From Pseudomonas anuradhapurensis (GTDB lineage Bacteria > Pseudomonadota > Gammaproteobacteria > Pseudomonadales > Pseudomonadaceae), in contig NZ_CP077097.1 of assembly GCF_014269225.2 (NCBI RefSeq), positions 3,607,001 to 3,671,000 of the forward strand: a stretch of DNA of 64,000 bases. The letters are read 5' to 3'. Positions 43,899 to 53,029 of this stretch are shown in pieces. Numbering within the stretch: the stretch's first letter is position 1; every line of letters starts with the position of its first letter. A model generated the notes under the pieces. It searched no databases. It saw nothing but the letters and a program-made list of their open reading frames with translations, and was not told the DNA's origin. A program made the translations under genes and the position numbers.

Positions 43899-46232
43899 AT
43901 GAACCAACGACTGACACCACCTGCCCGGCTCATAGACCTGCCAGCACCATCGATCCCTGCCGCCGCCAACGGCGGTCTTGGCTATTACGACATCGAATAT
44001 GATCCGCTCGGATTTACAATCGTCACGGTCGGCCCGTATTTCGAAATGCTCGAAGGTGATCTCGTCGAGGTGTTCTTCGGCACCAAACGGGTCGCGTTCC
44101 ATATCGCAGACACTGGCGATACCAGTACCATCAACATCAAGGTGCCCAATCGCGAGATCAAGGACCTTGGCGACGGTGAATACACAGTTACCTACACCAT
44201 TGTATTTTTTATCGGCGGAGGATCGGTCAAATCTGTCGAAACGCCGGTGTTGGTAAAGCTTTCCGTACCCGGTGGCCTTGACCCCAGACCCGACACCCCT
44301 GAATTGAATGAAAACCTGGCATCGCCCTTCGTAATACCCGACCCGGTGCCCGACAGCGCCCAGTCCGCCACCGTTTTTGTTTCACCGTGGCTGAACATGG
44401 CGGCAGACGATGTCCTGACCGTCAGTTGGGGCGGGCACATGCGCAGCCTGAGCCCTTTGCTACCAGGGGAAGTCAATCGCCAGCAACAGGTGATGATCGA
44501 CCGCGCAATGCTCGAAGCCGTAGGAGGCGGTCGGGTACCGGTCACCTACGAGATTCGCGACAAGGTGAACAACCGCTCACTGTGGGCCCCTTACAAGAAT
44601 ACCGATGTTGAAATCGAAGACCCCAACGCACCTGAAGCGCCCTCCGTGATCGCTAACGGGGCTCCCGTCACGGAGATTGACCTGGCGGTCCTGGGCTCGG
44701 ACGACGCCACTGTCTGGGTACCACGTTTCGACGATATTCAGCCCGGCCAGCAGGTGGTGGTGGAGTGGCGTGGCCTGACAGCCGCCAACGCTCCTGTAGA
44801 CCATGACAGCGGGCCACAGCCGGTCCCCAACCCCTTGCCGTTCTACTTGGAATTCAAGATTCCCAATGCCAAGGTAATCACCTTGGGCCAAGGCTCCGTA
44901 CGAGTGTCCTATGTCGTCGATGGCCGGCGCGTTTCGAAAAAAGTGCTGCTCCCGGTGAAAGGCCAGCCGCTGGTGCTCAGGGCGCCAGAGGTGCCTGATG
45001 CCGTGGCCGGCGAACTCGACCCGGCAGTGGTGCCCACTGGTGCACGGTTCATCGTACCCGCCCAACCAGGCATCCCGCAGGACGCTCGCATCGACATCTA
45101 CTGGGACGGCGTGACCTCAGGTGGGTTACCCGCGAAGTACTCCGACAACCGCACCGTCAGCGACCCTTCGCAGCCGCTGCTGTTCACCATCCCCGCCAGC
45201 GCCATCACCATCATCGCCGGAGGCAGCGTCACTGCGCATTACACCGTCAACAACGGTGGCACGCTGCTACTCTCGCCGCAACTTCCGCTGCGCGTCAAGG
45301 CAGCCAGCACTCAGCCGCTGCCTGCGCCAACGGTGGACGGAGTACAGAACGGGGTGATCGATGCCAACCTCCCCTCGACCTTCATCCGCATTCCACAATA
45401 CCCCGACATGGCCGTGCAGGATGTGATCACAGGTCACTGGCTTGCTCCCATGGCAACCAGTGGCCAGGTTACTGTCGTTACCGTCGGCCCGCAGGAAATT
45501 CCAATAGCAGGCACCTACATTGCCGGCAACCTCAACAGCACCGTCACGGTCAACTACTCGATACCGGGCAAGGGAAGGTCCTCCTCCCTGTCGTTCACTG
45601 TCGAGGGGGCCACCATCGTGCCTGTCGCACCTCGTGTTCCCAAGGCGTCGGGTGGACGACTGAATGTTCAGAACGACATGTACTACGATGACTTCCTCGA
45701 AGTGGAAGTGCCGCCATTCCAGGGCATGGCGAACGGCCAAGCCATCGAGCTGGAGTGGGTCGGCCCCTATTTCACCTGGCGCGACAGGCAAACCGTCGGC
45801 ACGCCGCAAACGCTCAGGTTCCAGGTGCCCCGTCTCGAGGTGATCGACGCCATTGGTCGCTCGGTGCAGATCCGCTACACCGTCAACGGCACAACCCCTT
45901 CGCCGAGCTTCGTGTTGAACATCGACAGCCAAGGGATGGAGATGCCACCGCCTCGCTATTTCCCACAAGAGGGCTCGCCTACCGCCGCAGTGTCCATCCT
46001 GTCGCCGGACCAGCAGACCGGCCACACAGGGCGCGTACGCTTGTATGGGATCAATCCGGCTCCTTGGGATTCGACCGAAGAGTACCTGCAGGCGGAAACG
46101 CCAAAGTACTTCCAGGTCCCAAGAAGCATCGTGGAAGAGAACAGGGGAAGAGTGGTCCTGATCAACTACAGCATCTATCGCGGTAACAACGAACGGTTCA
46201 GGTTCTCCAGGGTCCTTCGCCAACAACTCTGA
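43899..46232 (+). CDS. Large tandem Ig-like-repeat protein without signal peptide
   Basis: The 777-residue protein is built of about five tandem 105-120-residue beta-rich repeats plus end caps. Repeat starts are near 125, 236, 360, 475 and 585, each with a pattern APxV...(V/I)xxP..(Q/G)...D.I...W.G. Its last 90 residues resemble the end of the 41231 protein. No signal peptide, membrane helix or known anchor is visible, and it is nearly Cys-free. The start at 43899 is preceded by a weak ggagcacc. Possible roles are an adhesin or effector exported by a signal-less route, or a scaffold; none is shown by sequence. Confidence 0.75.
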   Translation: MNQRLTPPARLIDLPAPSIPAAANGGLGYYDIEYDPLGFTIVTVGPYFEMLEGDLVEVFFGTKRVAFHIADTGDTSTINIKVPNREIKDLGDGEYTVTYTIVFFIGGGSVKSVETPVLVKLSVPGGLDPRPDTPELNENLASPFVIPDPVPDSAQSATVFVSPWLNMAADDVLTVSWGGHMRSLSPLLPGEVNRQQQVMIDRAMLEAVGGGRVPVTYEIRDKVNNRSLWAPYKNTDVEIEDPNAPEAPSVIANGAPVTEIDLAVLGSDDATVWVPRFDDIQPGQQVVVEWRGLTAANAPVDHDSGPQPVPNPLPFYLEFKIPNAKVITLGQGSVRVSYVVDGRRVSKKVLLPVKGQPLVLRAPEVPDAVAGELDPAVVPTGARFIVPAQPGIPQDARIDIYWDGVTSGGLPAKYSDNRTVSDPSQPLLFTIPASAITIIAGGSVTAHYTVNNGGTLLLSPQLPLRVKAASTQPLPAPTVDGVQNGVIDANLPSTFIRIPQYPDMAVQDVITGHWLAPMATSGQVTVVTVGPQEIPIAGTYIAGNLNSTVTVNYSIPGKGRSSSLSFTVEGATIVPVAPRVPKASGGRLNVQNDMYYDDFLEVEVPPFQGMANGQAIELEWVGPYFTWRDRQTVGTPQTLRFQVPRLEVIDAIGRSVQIRYTVNGTTPSPSFVLNIDSQGMEMPPPRYFPQEGSPTAAVSILSPDQQTGHTGRVRLYGINPAPWDSTEEYLQAETPKYFQVPRSIVEENRGRVVLINYSIYRGNNERFRFSRVLRQQL

Positions 46233-46306
46233 GGGTGCGGCTGCTGCGCCCGGTGCAAGGCCGGGCGCAGCAGAGCGGTATCTGCACCGCAGTTTCCCGG
46301 CAAAAA

Positions 46307-46328
46307 CCAGCATTTTTACCAGGTTACA
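46307..46328 (+). promoter_or_regulatory. Island motif copy 3
   Basis: CCAGCATTTTTACCAG then GTTACA, 176 bp before the autotransporter start. Shares CAGGTTACA exactly with copies at 41157 and 48836. Confidence 0.55.
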
Positions 46329-46399
46329 TTCTGCCAACAGTCGCTCAAGCTTGACCGCAAGCCTTGAGAGCGACGCCCGTGAAACTTGGCAAACTTCAT

Positions 46400-46446
46400 A
46401 CTTTTCCTGGACTTGATGGGACTTTTCCTACAGGAAAAGTCCCATC
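46400..46446 (+). promoter_or_regulatory. Perfect 14-bp hairpin with an alternative pairing, in the autotransporter leader
   Basis: GATGGGACTTTTCC (46415-46428) and GGAAAAGTCCCATC (46433-46446) pair perfectly around TACA. An upstream copy ACTTTTCCTG (46400-46409) could instead pair with CAGGAAAAGT (46431-46440), giving mutually exclusive stems. There is no T-run after it. It ends 58 nt before the autotransporter ATG, so it may be a leader switch, a processing site, or the terminator of the upstream gene. Confidence 0.6.
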
Positions 46447-46504
46447 GCCCGTTCATCCTCCGCGCATCCCGCCGTTCTGGCCAAAAATCATCCCGGAGTC
46501 CACG

Positions 46505-48748
46505 ATGAAACGACCTTACCACCTGACTACTCACAATCCCTCACGCTACGCATGCCTGTTGCTGCTCAGCTGTAGCCCATTGGCTAGCCATGCCGCCATC
46601 CTTGACGGTCCAGGGCAAAGCGCCACGGTCGAAGCCGGCACTCCCGCCGAGTTCTGGGAGGTACGCAACGGCGCCAGCCTGGTCCTCAACCCTGGCAGCG
46701 AGGCCGATGGTGCGGGGTCAAGGCTGGGCTCGGCCATCGCCTTGGTCAACGGCAGCAGCCTGACTGCCCAAGGTGCCACGATCCGCGCGAACGGGCGCGC
46801 CATCCTCAACAACCAGAGCACCCTGAGCCTGGCGGGTAGCCGCGTCACGGCGAAGGAAAACGGCGATACCTCGGCGGGTGCGGAATTTTCCTCCGGGGTG
46901 GCGTTGCTGATGCTCGGCGGCAACGCAACCGTCAGCGGTTCGGTGCTCGACGGCGAACGTCATGCTATCGCGATCAATTCCGATATCAGTGGTTCCAGCG
47001 CAGACCTTACCGCAGTGCTTGATATCGCCGGCAGCCAACTGGTGTCCAGCAACGGCAGTGCGATCTACATGGGCAACCTGTATCCCGGCGAAGACGCCCC
47101 CCCCATCGCCCACATCACCCTGCGCGACGGCACGGTGGTCAGCGCCGGCAACGGCAACCTGCTGGAGGTCCACGATGATGCCCAGGCCTACCTGACCATC
47201 AGCGCCAGCGACATCACCGGCAATATCACCTCAGAGGACACTGCCACTACAGAAGTGAGCCTGATCGAAAAGGCGATCCTGCGCGGCTCGATGCGAGGCG
47301 TCGACAAGGTCAACGTGGCTGACAGCGCCTCCTGGATCATCACCGACGACTCCAGCATCGGGCAGTTGAGCAATGGCGGTACCGTGGCCTTTTCCGACGG
47401 TGCCGCCGGCCGTACCTTGACCGTGGAAGGCGACTATGCCGGTAACGGCGGCACCTTGGTGTTCAACTCGGTACTCGGCGGCGACGATTCGCTCACCGAC
47501 AAACTGATCGTCAAAGGCGACACCAGTGGCAGCACCTCGGTACGCGTCAACAACCTGGGCGGCAGCGGTGCCAAGACCCTCAACGGCATCGAGTTGATCA
47601 CCGTGGGGGGGAACTCGGCCGGGGAATTCCAGCAATCGGGCCGTATCGTCGCCGGCGCCTACGACTACCACCTGGTGCGTGGCGAAGGCGACAACAGCGG
47701 CAACTGGTACCTGAGCAACGAACTGAGCGACCCGGGCAACCCTGGTCCAGGGCCGGGCCCGGAGCCGGCGCCAACGCTGGTGGTACGCCCCGAAGGTGGC
47801 GCCTATGCCGCCAACCTCTATGCCATGAATACACTGTTCGACGCCAGTGTCAGCGAGCGTAGCAGCGAGACCGAGCGCGCCGACACCCTTGCGGCCAATG
47901 GCAGGTCGACCAACCTGTGGATGAAAAACAGCGGCGGCCACCAGCGCGCCACCGACAACTCCGGGCAGCTCAACACCCATACCAACCGCTATGCCCTGCT
48001 GCTGGGCGCCGACCTGGCCGGCGGCATGACCCGCGACGGCGGCGCCTGGCGCGCCGGGGCCTTCGCCGGCTATGGCTACAGCCACGGTACCACTACCTCG
48101 CAGCTCACCAACCACCATGCCGGCAGCCAGGTCAAAGGCTACACCACTGGTGTCTATGGTACCTGGTACGCCGACGGTAACAGCGAGCAGGGGCTGTATA
48201 CCGATGCGGTATTGCAATACAGCTGGTTCGATGCCCAGGTAACCGGCGAAGATGTCGCCAAGGAAACCTACAGCGCCAGTGGCGTGTCGACCTCGCTCGA
48301 GGGCGGCTATGTGTTTCGCAACGCCCTCGACAACGGCAGCGCCTGGTACCTGCAACCCAAGGCCAAGGTGTTCTGGTCTGGCGTGACGCCCGACGATCAC
48401 CGCGAAGACAACGGCACCATCGTCTCCAGCGGCGGCAGCGACACCTTGAGCGTCAGCGTCGGTGCCCGGGCATTCCTCAAGCTGAACTACAGCGGTGACG
48501 ACACCCTGGTCGACAGCTTCAAGCCCTTCGTCGAAGCCAACTGGATCCACAACAGCCGCCAGGCCGGGGTCACCCTCGACGGTGCCAGCGTCAGCCAGGT
48601 CGGCACGCGCAACATCGCCGAGTTCAAAGCCGGCGCCGAAGGCCGGATCAATCGCGACCTGACCGTCACGGCTGCGCTGGCCCAGCAAACGGGCGGCGAC
48701 AACTTCTCTGACACAGCCGCCTCGCTGGCCCTGCGCTGGTCGTTCTGA
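46505..48748 (+). CDS. Autotransporter with pertactin-like passenger and C-terminal beta-barrel
   Basis: The 747-residue precursor has a signal peptide ending SPLASHAA. A repetitive passenger (about 35-415) is rich in G, S, N, D and T, with pertactin-like strand patterns (ATVEAGTPAEFWEVRNGASLVL is its opening theme). A Pro/Gly linker (GNPGPGPGPEPAP, about 420) precedes the autotransporter domain of about 290 residues, ending LALRWSF with a terminal Phe. This is a type Va self-secreting outer-membrane protein. There is no protease or cysteine motif in the passenger, so it is likely structural or adhesive. The ATG at 46505 follows ggag. Confidence 0.88.
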   Translation: MKRPYHLTTHNPSRYACLLLLSCSPLASHAAILDGPGQSATVEAGTPAEFWEVRNGASLVLNPGSEADGAGSRLGSAIALVNGSSLTAQGATIRANGRAILNNQSTLSLAGSRVTAKENGDTSAGAEFSSGVALLMLGGNATVSGSVLDGERHAIAINSDISGSSADLTAVLDIAGSQLVSSNGSAIYMGNLYPGEDAPPIAHITLRDGTVVSAGNGNLLEVHDDAQAYLTISASDITGNITSEDTATTEVSLIEKAILRGSMRGVDKVNVADSASWIITDDSSIGQLSNGGTVAFSDGAAGRTLTVEGDYAGNGGTLVFNSVLGGDDSLTDKLIVKGDTSGSTSVRVNNLGGSGAKTLNGIELITVGGNSAGEFQQSGRIVAGAYDYHLVRGEGDNSGNWYLSNELSDPGNPGPGPGPEPAPTLVVRPEGGAYAANLYAMNTLFDASVSERSSETERADTLAANGRSTNLWMKNSGGHQRATDNSGQLNTHTNRYALLLGADLAGGMTRDGGAWRAGAFAGYGYSHGTTTSQLTNHHAGSQVKGYTTGVYGTWYADGNSEQGLYTDAVLQYSWFDAQVTGEDVAKETYSASGVSTSLEGGYVFRNALDNGSAWYLQPKAKVFWSGVTPDDHREDNGTIVSSGGSDTLSVSVGARAFLKLNYSGDDTLVDSFKPFVEANWIHNSRQAGVTLDGASVSQVGTRNIAEFKAGAEGRINRDLTVTAALAQQTGGDNFSDTAASLALRWSF

Positions 48749-48835
48749 AGCCGTGCCGCGCGGTGCCCCATGCACCGTGCGGCATGCCCCCCGCATACCT
48801 TCCCGCACTATTCCCCGCCTTAACAGCCGCCGCTA

Positions 48836-48859
48836 CCTGGTAAATCTGTCAGGTTACAG
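48836..48859 (+). promoter_or_regulatory. Island motif copy 4
   Basis: CCTGGTAAATCTGTCAG then GTTACAGG, about 160 bp before the next gene. CAGGTTACA is exact, and GCGCG follows as at 41157. Confidence 0.55.
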
Positions 48860-49020
48860 GCGCGCGTTTTTTGTCGAACATAGACCTGCGATCGCATTGG
48901 CTGCAAAGGCTAGCTGAACAGCCGGAAGTACCCGTAACACCGTTGCCGAGCCCAGGCCTGACGAGGTCTGGGCGAGACAGCAGACAACCCCTGACTCCCT
49001 TTTAGCCAATGGAACAAGCC

Positions 49021-51036
49021 ATGACCCAATTCATCGACGTGGTCACTAACAGCGGTGTACCCGCCAACTCCATCGCCCGTGCCCCCCTTATCAAGGGCCC
49101 GCTGACGTACCAGGCGACCCTGGTGGCGCCACCCGGTACCGTACAATTCCCTGATCCACTGGTATTCCCTCCCGCAGCTCTGGCTCCCCTGCCACCGTCC
49201 GGGGTCGCCGACAACCTGCTGCTGGAGAGTGTCCGCAACGACGATCTGAAACTTGAATTCCCGGTACCGAGCAAGGTACGCGACCCTGACCGTGACAAGG
49301 TACAGCTGTTCGTCGATGGCAACGCCGTTGGCACAGCTCTCACCTTCACCGGCTTCGTTGCCGGTGAGACTTTCGAGATCGAACTGCCCGCCAGTGCACG
49401 AAGCGAAGGCCCCCACACCATCGTGTACCGGGTGACCTACTTCGCGGGTGGCGGTACCGAGGATGGCCCGACCCAGTCGTTCCGGGTCGACCTGACCGCC
49501 CCTGGCCGCCCGACCCTGGGCAAGCTCATTGTGGATGAAGACATCGTCGCCAATGGCCTGACCCCGGACAAGCTCAAGGATGACGGCGGTATCGAATACC
49601 TGGAAAGCCTCGTGCCCAGCTATGAAGGCGTTGAACCTGGGGACTTAATCCAGGGCTTCATCAACGGCACCGTTGCACCGGGCAGCAAGGCAGAAAACCT
49701 CACCGGTGGTACTAATGATGACGTGGAACTTCGCTACCTGCGCGAAGACATCGAAGCCGCAGACGATGGCAACCTTAGATTCACTTATCAGATCACCGAC
49801 CGTGCCGGCAACAAGTCACTGCCTTCAGAGTGGCTCGATCTGCGGGTACTGCTCAAGGGGGAACTGATTGGCCTGCTAGCCCCGGAGGTACCGTCCTTCG
49901 ACGATGACGGCATCATCGGAGAAGCCGACGCGCGTGGCCCGGCAGACGTGATCATCCCCGCATTCACCGGCGCCCCGGGTATCCAGCCAGGGGATCAGAT
50001 CCAGTTGGTTTGGGGTGGGCAGGCGCATACCCTGGTTGCAATTCCAGGAGGTACGGAAGACCAGGAGCACATCGTCCAGGCCTCCTATGCCGCGCTCTAC
50101 GACACCTGGAAAACCGCGACCAGCGGCGCCAACCAGGTCGCCAACATCGATGTGTTGTACCGCATCGTGCGCAACGGACTGGTGGCCGGCACCTCCCCTG
50201 CCACCACCGTAGCTATCAACCTGTTCCAGGCCGGTGGCGACCCGGACCCAGAGAAGCCAGAACACCCCAACCTGAAGGCCGCCCTGCTGCTGTCGGCCAG
50301 TGGAAAGCCAAACGAGATCCCGGTGGAGGATTTCGACAAAGCTGCCACCATCACCGTGTACTGGTACGACTCGCAGACACCGCAGCAGGAGCTGTTCATT
50401 CTCAATGACCGGTTGAATGTTACCTACGGCGGCACATCGCTCTCCGAGCGCGTTATCAGTGCAGCGGATGTAGCCAACAAGGCCGACCTGGTGCTGCCCC
50501 TCACCGCGGATCAGATCCGCAATGAAGGCTCGGGTGAGAAGATCCTGAAGTACAGCGTAACCCGCAACGTGGCTGGCGGCGCGGAGAATACCTCGCATTC
50601 ACCGAAGCAGCCCGTCCTGGTCTCTGGTTCGGACGAACTGCCAGGCGGAGGCACCCTGCCGGATGCCAACTACCGGCCGCTGAACGGCAACGGCGTGATC
50701 GGGCCTAATGAAATCAAGGCGGGGGTGTTCTTCGTGACACCGCATTACCTGAACAAAGAAGTCGGCGACATCATCTCGATCGACCTCGTGCAACACGTGG
50801 ACGAGAACCACACCCCTGGCGATACACCGATCGAAGAGACCAGGATCACGTTGAGCAAAACCGTCGGGCCTGACGACAAGGACACTGTCACGGAGTTTTC
50901 ACTCGACGCCGCCACATTGGCGTTCCCGCTGGACCTTTGCCACATCTATGCCGAGTGGACAGCAGAGAACGACGCAGGCTCTGTCACCAACAACACAACA
51001 CACATCGTCATCGACAGCCGCGGTTACCGCCCCTGA
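49021..51036 (+). CDS. Acidic multi-domain Ig-like protein without signal peptide
   Basis: The 671-residue protein (ATG at 49021; an ATG at 49009 adds four residues but has a poorer ribosome-binding site) is rich in D, E, G, T and P. It is built of several beta-sandwich units of about 110-130 residues, with junctions such as LDLTAPGRPTLGKLIVDEDI-like, PEVPSFDDDGIIGEADARGP and GDPDPEKPEHPNL. It has no signal peptide or membrane helix and is distinct in sequence from the 43899 protein though similar in plan. A strong terminator follows. No named family is recognised. Confidence 0.72.
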   Translation: MTQFIDVVTNSGVPANSIARAPLIKGPLTYQATLVAPPGTVQFPDPLVFPPAALAPLPPSGVADNLLLESVRNDDLKLEFPVPSKVRDPDRDKVQLFVDGNAVGTALTFTGFVAGETFEIELPASARSEGPHTIVYRVTYFAGGGTEDGPTQSFRVDLTAPGRPTLGKLIVDEDIVANGLTPDKLKDDGGIEYLESLVPSYEGVEPGDLIQGFINGTVAPGSKAENLTGGTNDDVELRYLREDIEAADDGNLRFTYQITDRAGNKSLPSEWLDLRVLLKGELIGLLAPEVPSFDDDGIIGEADARGPADVIIPAFTGAPGIQPGDQIQLVWGGQAHTLVAIPGGTEDQEHIVQASYAALYDTWKTATSGANQVANIDVLYRIVRNGLVAGTSPATTVAINLFQAGGDPDPEKPEHPNLKAALLLSASGKPNEIPVEDFDKAATITVYWYDSQTPQQELFILNDRLNVTYGGTSLSERVISAADVANKADLVLPLTADQIRNEGSGEKILKYSVTRNVAGGAENTSHSPKQPVLVSGSDELPGGGTLPDANYRPLNGNGVIGPNEIKAGVFFVTPHYLNKEVGDIISIDLVQHVDENHTPGDTPIEETRITLSKTVGPDDKDTVTEFSLDAATLAFPLDLCHIYAEWTAENDAGSVTNNTTHIVIDSRGYRP

Positions 51037-51061
51037 TCCAACCTGAACCACCACAACAGAA

Positions 51062-51094
51062 CGAGGGGAGCCTAGCCAGCTCCCCTCGTTTTTT
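51062..51094 (+). terminator. Strong intrinsic terminator
   Basis: CGAGGGGAGC (51062-51071) and GCTCCCCTCG (51079-51088) form a perfect 10-bp stem followed by six T (51089-51094). It ends the 49021 transcript, so the downstream lipoprotein has its own promoter. Confidence 0.93.
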
Positions 51095-51104
51095 GGCGAC
51101 AGTA

Positions 51105-51127
51105 CCTGTCATTTCTGCCAGTTGTGC
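51105..51127 (+). promoter_or_regulatory. Island motif copy 5
   Basis: CCTGTCATTTCTGCCAG then TTGTGC, immediately after the terminator and about 117 bp before the start at 51244. CCATAATCT, a possible -10 region, lies at about 51143-51151. Confidence 0.5.
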
Positions 51128-51243
51128 CCGGTCACAGGCCCCCATAATCTGACACCAACCCGGGCCAATCCACTCTTCTTCTTCACACCAATGTCTTCGT
51201 CGAGCACGCCGAAGCCGGTGAGCACACGCCCGAGGTTTGCCAG

Positions 51244-52134
51244 ATGAACCGATTACTGCTGCTGTTCGTACCTTTACTGCTGGTTGCCTGCGTCAGCCAG
51301 GAAACGTCAGTCCCTCCCTCCAAACCCCATGCCCCGGCCATCACCGTGGTCGATGGCCCGGCCACGGCGGAGGCCTTGACCAGGCGTTACAACGACACCC
51401 GGGCAAACTGTGGCAGTGACAGCATGCCGGCATTCCTTTGCTCCGGGGTAATCATACGCGCCACGACCTACAGCGATGCCTACGATACCTGGGACCCTAG
51501 CCCTGTGGCCGAGAGGAAGGGCAGCGTTTCGTTTTCCTACCTGCGCAAAGACAACAACTTCCAGAGCTTTGCCTGGGCGCCGACCAATCCCAACGGCTTC
51601 ATTTTCTACCCGATCTTCGACATGCCACCAGGCAAGCTCGACATCCCCATCCTGTGCCATTTTCCCATGGATGGCTGGACCGACGGCCGAACTGAACGGT
51701 ATGGGTGCGGCATCTATCCCGGGGTGGCGGGCAGCCAGCCTTGCCATCAGCAGAACATCACCACGGGCGCTCAGTGGGTGGCCAGGTTTCCGCCCGGGAC
51801 GGTAGGCAACAGCATCTGTGGCTTCGATGTGCGTGACGAACTCAACCATTATGCCGGCCCGAACTTTTATGCAGCCATGCAAGCCAAATGGTTGAACACG
51901 GGGTACTTCAGAGAACAGAACGAAATGTTGGTGCAGGTGTGGCCAAAAGGCCAGGGCGCGGCACTGCCGATCCAAGCCTTCTTCTACGCCACGCCAGCGG
52001 GGCTGGACCCGGCACGCAAGAGCAAGCAGCGCTTTCTCAGCAAGACCGGCATCGACCTGCCGATCATCAAGGTCACGCTGCCCACCGTAGCTTCAGGCAG
52101 CGCAACCTTCCAGTACATCGCCGGGGACCAGTAA
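51244..52134 (+). CDS. Halovibrin (HvnA)-like lipoprotein
   Basis: The 296-residue precursor has a lipobox LLVAC (C16). The rest is one domain paralogous to residues 40-295 of the 42014 protein: VVDGPATAEALTRRYND, PAFLCSGVIIRATTYSDAYD, VSFSYLRKDNNF, YPIFDMPPGKLD, LPIQAFFYATPAGL. Several conserved Cys pairs (NCGS, FLCSG, LCHFP, CGFDVRD) suggest disulfides in an exported protein. Similar Pseudomonas proteins are annotated halovibrin HvnA, implying NAD-glycohydrolase or ADP-ribosyl chemistry, which is untested here. It lacks the Ig and adhesion modules of its paralog. The ATG at 51244 has gagg upstream. Confidence 0.72.
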   Translation: MNRLLLLFVPLLLVACVSQETSVPPSKPHAPAITVVDGPATAEALTRRYNDTRANCGSDSMPAFLCSGVIIRATTYSDAYDTWDPSPVAERKGSVSFSYLRKDNNFQSFAWAPTNPNGFIFYPIFDMPPGKLDIPILCHFPMDGWTDGRTERYGCGIYPGVAGSQPCHQQNITTGAQWVARFPPGTVGNSICGFDVRDELNHYAGPNFYAAMQAKWLNTGYFREQNEMLVQVWPKGQGAALPIQAFFYATPAGLDPARKSKQRFLSKTGIDLPIIKVTLPTVASGSATFQYIAGDQ

Positions 52135-52194
52135 GGTCTTGTTCGGCATGATCGGCCGGGGTACCGCAACCTGCGGCGAAGTACCCCGCCCTGA

Positions 52195-52983
52195 TCAACA
52201 GTACACCACCCCACGCAGGAACAAGGCAGCCCGCCCACTGATGAACACCCGGCCATCGCCTGGCACTTCACAATGCAACTGCCCTTTGCGCGCTCCGCCT
52301 TGTTCGCAGGTCAATGCGCGCTTGCCGAGCATGGCGGACCACAGCGGTGCCAGCGAGGTATGCGCAGAGCCAGTGACCGGGTCTTCGTTGACCCCAACCC
52401 GAGGGCCGAACCAGCGGGTGACGAAATCATGATCACGGCCTGCAGCCGTTACCGCGATGCCGCGTACGTCGAATGCCGACAGGGCAACAAAATCAGGTTT
52501 CAGCGAGGCAAGCACCGCCAAGTCGTCGATCAGCACAACGTAATCATCCGAGCGATACACCGCTCTGGCATTGCTCAGCCCCAGCGCCTCCAACAGCCCG
52601 GCTGGCGGGTCGATGGCCACCGGCTGCTTGGCCGGGAAGTCCATCGCCAGCAGGCCGTCGGCCGCCCGGCTGACCCGCAGTTCACCGCTGCGGGTATTGA
52701 AGCGCAGCACTTCAGCCTGTTCGCCTAGCTGTTCGAACAGCACATAGGCGGAGGCCAGAGTGGCATGGCCGCACAAATCTACTTCGACGCTGGAAGTGAA
52801 CCAGCGCAGGTCGAAGGCCTCGCCGTTACGCACGAAATAGGCGGTTTCCGACAGGTTGTTTTCTTCGGCGATGCGCTGCAGCAGGTCATCCGGCAGCCAG
52901 CTGTCCAGCGGGATCACCGCTGCCGGGTTGCCACCGAAGGGTTCGGCGGAAAAAGCATCGACCTGGAAGATCTCGAGTTGCAT
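52195..52983 (-). CDS. PhzF family isomerase-like protein
   Basis: The 262-residue protein has the PhzF/DapF-like double-hotdog fold signatures. E46 in NNLSETAYF is at the catalytic Glu position of PhzF, with VDLCGHATLASAY and GVNEDPVTGSAHTSLAPLW later. Family members isomerise small acids; the phenazine enzyme PhzF is only one of many. No phenazine genes are nearby, so the substrate is unknown. The ATG at 52983 has aaggagcg upstream. It lies 46 bp after the dehydrogenase gene on the same strand and is probably co-transcribed. Confidence 0.9.
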   Translation of the reverse strand: MQLEIFQVDAFSAEPFGGNPAAVIPLDSWLPDDLLQRIAEENNLSETAYFVRNGEAFDLRWFTSSVEVDLCGHATLASAYVLFEQLGEQAEVLRFNTRSGELRVSRAADGLLAMDFPAKQPVAIDPPAGLLEALGLSNARAVYRSDDYVVLIDDLAVLASLKPDFVALSAFDVRGIAVTAAGRDHDFVTRWFGPRVGVNEDPVTGSAHTSLAPLWSAMLGKRALTCEQGGARKGQLHCEVPGDGRVFISGRAALFLRGVVYC

Positions 52984-53029
52984 GCAAACGCTCCTTATGG
53001 GCCCGGCAGTGCCGGGGGTATCGAATGGG

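Noticed and set aside
41231..52134. Type VI or contact-dependent toxin-immunity locus
   Set aside because: No Hcp, VgrG, PAAR, Rhs or CdiB-like gene and no small immunity gene are visible beside the halovibrin-like genes.
52195..52983. Phenazine biosynthesis assignment for the PhzF-like gene
   Set aside because: No other phz gene is nearby and the family is broad; only the fold-level call is supported.
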